Source of the DNA: CAADGN01 sp035443945
GTDB lineage: Bacteria; Planctomycetota; Phycisphaerae; Phycisphaerales; UBA1924
Length of the DNA: 13,897 bases
Assembly (NCBI GenBank): GCA_035443945.1
Contig: DAOMNQ010000073.1
Span: forward strand, 1-13,897
Direction of reading: 5' to 3'
The notes beneath the pieces were generated by a model. The model saw only the letters and a list, made by a program, of their open reading frames with translations, ran no database searches and was not told where the DNA came from. The position numbers and the translations under genes are program-made. The number at the start of each line of letters is the position of its first letter. The stretch's first letter is position 1. Below, piece by piece: positions 13,266-13,897 of the stretch.

Positions 13266-13897
13266 ATGAACCCTCCCGGCGGGCCGGACTGGGTGTGGTG
13301 GCTGACCGCGGCCGTGCTCGGCACGGCGGCGGTCGGGCTGGGGGCGTGGTCGCTGCTCTGGGACCGCTCGCGTCGCGGCGGGCGCGTGCGGCTGCGGTGC
13401 CCGAAGTGCTGGTACGACGTCGCGGGCGTGCCGCGGGGGGTTGACGAACGCGGGCGAGAGGGGTTGCGGTGCCCGGAGTGCGGGCGTTTCACGCGGCGGG
13501 AGCGGGGGTTGAAAAACGAACTGGAAGGGGGTTGCACAGGCAGCATCCTGGGGTTATTCAGTGGCTGGTGCGGCTGCCGCGCGGCTTGGATGCCAACGCG
13601 AGGGACGACGGGCATTGGCGTGGAGGTGGCGAAGGGGATGTCGAACAGGGCAGAAGCCCGAACTGGGTGGGTCAGCAAGCGCGGCATCGGGATCGTCATG
13701 GCGTGTGTCACCGTGGTCATGCTCACGGTCGGGGCGGGGGTGGTTCGAGCGCAGCCGGGTGAGAAAGTGCCCGCGTTCGATGAGCCGCGAGTGTTCACAA
13801 CGGGGTCGTTCCATAGACCGTATGGCATCGCTTCTGCGGATTGTAACTCTTCAGCCGTCTTCCACGGGTTGACCCGAACAGGGTCCGACTTGCGCCC
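13266..13897 (+). CDS. Small membrane zinc-ribbon protein; frame continues to window end
   Basis: From ATG 13266 the product has one membrane segment (residues about 9-32, WVWWLTAAVLGTAAVGLGAW) and then a four-Cys zinc ribbon, LRCPKCWYDVAG...LRCPECGR (Cys45, 48, 69, 72). This ribbon type is frequent in Phycisphaerae-like genomes; its function is not known to me. After RRERG (residue 81) the sequence loses family character, yet the frame stays open for at least 210 codons to the window edge. Residues from Met125 on look like a separate secreted protein. A one-base change in the five-G run at 13504-13508 would bring a TGA right after RRERG. The 3' boundary is therefore uncertain: the gene may end near 13512, be a genuine fusion, or continue beyond the window. 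Confidence 0.6.
   Translation, partial: MNPPGGPDWVWWLTAAVLGTAAVGLGAWSLLWDRSRRGGRVRLRCPKCWYDVAGVPRGVDERGREGLRCPECGRFTRRERGLKNELEGGCTGSILGLFSGWCGCRAAWMPTRGTTGIGVEVAKGMSNRAEARTGWVSKRGIGIVMACVTVVMLTVGAGVVRAQPGEKVPAFDEPRVFTTGSFHRPYGIASADCNSSAVFHGLTRTGSDLR
13638..13897 (+). CDS. Possible separate secreted protein, 3'-truncated
   Basis: An ATG at 13638, in the same frame as the zinc-ribbon gene, has GGAGGTGG at 13622-13629, a good ribosome site 8 nt upstream. The product begins with a polar stretch (MSNRAEARTGWVSKR) and then GIGIVMACVTVVMLTVGAGV ending in VRAQ, a convincing Sec signal peptide with cleavage near RAQ-P. The visible mature part, about 55 residues, contains VFTTGSFHRPYGIASADCN. This faintly resembles the start of FG-GAP/VCBS beta-propeller repeats ('ytvGs.P.gIA.aDfNgDG'), but the Ca-binding DxNxDG is not seen. 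It runs off the window. I take it as a second gene or a second domain of the fusion. Confidence 0.45.
   Translation, partial: MSNRAEARTGWVSKRGIGIVMACVTVVMLTVGAGVVRAQPGEKVPAFDEPRVFTTGSFHRPYGIASADCNSSAVFHGLTRTGSDLR

Overview
The window is GC-rich (about 70% through most of its length) and gene-dense, with no tRNA, rRNA, CRISPR array or insertion sequence that I can see. Several features point to a planctomycete, probably of the class Phycisphaerae: a serine/threonine kinase fused to a membrane segment and kinesin-light-chain-like TPRs, a secreted quinoprotein-type dehydrogenase ending in a Cys-bracketed dockerin-like Ca-binding module, a SUMF1-fold protein, and a small 'CPKCWYD...CPECGR' zinc-ribbon protein. 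This placement is an inference from gene families, not from a marker gene. The sequence behaves like a draft or metagenomic scaffold: it has a 10-N gap inside one gene and an apparent one-base indel in another.

Layout. (1) 1-1114 (+): 5'-truncated LpxL/HtrB-type lipid A acyltransferase. (2) 1228-1637 (+): single-domain response regulator broken by a -1 frameshift. (3) 1726-2362 (+): two-gene unit of an unrecognised 108-aa protein and an FmdB-like protein that has lost all its zinc-binding cysteines. (4) 4860-2349 (-): O-antigen ligase/polymerase-family membrane protein, coupled by a GTGA overlap to a GT-B glycosyltransferase that contains the assembly gap. (5) 4861-5016: divergent intergenic region with a strong G-quadruplex motif. 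(6) 5017-7852 (+): membrane-anchored coiled-coil protein overlapping by 14 nt an iron-type ABC substrate-binding lipoprotein. (7) 9305-7917 (-): secreted PQQ-type sugar/sorbosone dehydrogenase with a dockerin-like tail. (8) 9509-12016 (+): Ser/Thr kinase with TPRs, probably translated from a leaderless mRNA. (9) 13125-12043 (-): SUMF1-fold protein lacking the formylglycine-generating cysteine, convergent with the kinase. (10) 13266-end (+): zinc-ribbon membrane protein whose frame runs without a stop into what looks like a second, secreted protein.

Functionally, the left part suits envelope glycolipid work (lipid A-type acylation, glycosyl transfer, O-antigen ligation or polymerisation). The middle and right parts are typical planctomycete signalling and exported proteins. 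I do not see a convincing new multi-gene system. The points most worth checking are the Cys-less FmdB protein paired with an unknown protein, the quadruplex in the divergent promoter region, the recurrent near-start TANNNT elements, and the fused reading frame at the right edge. No intergenic stretch exceeds about 205 bases.
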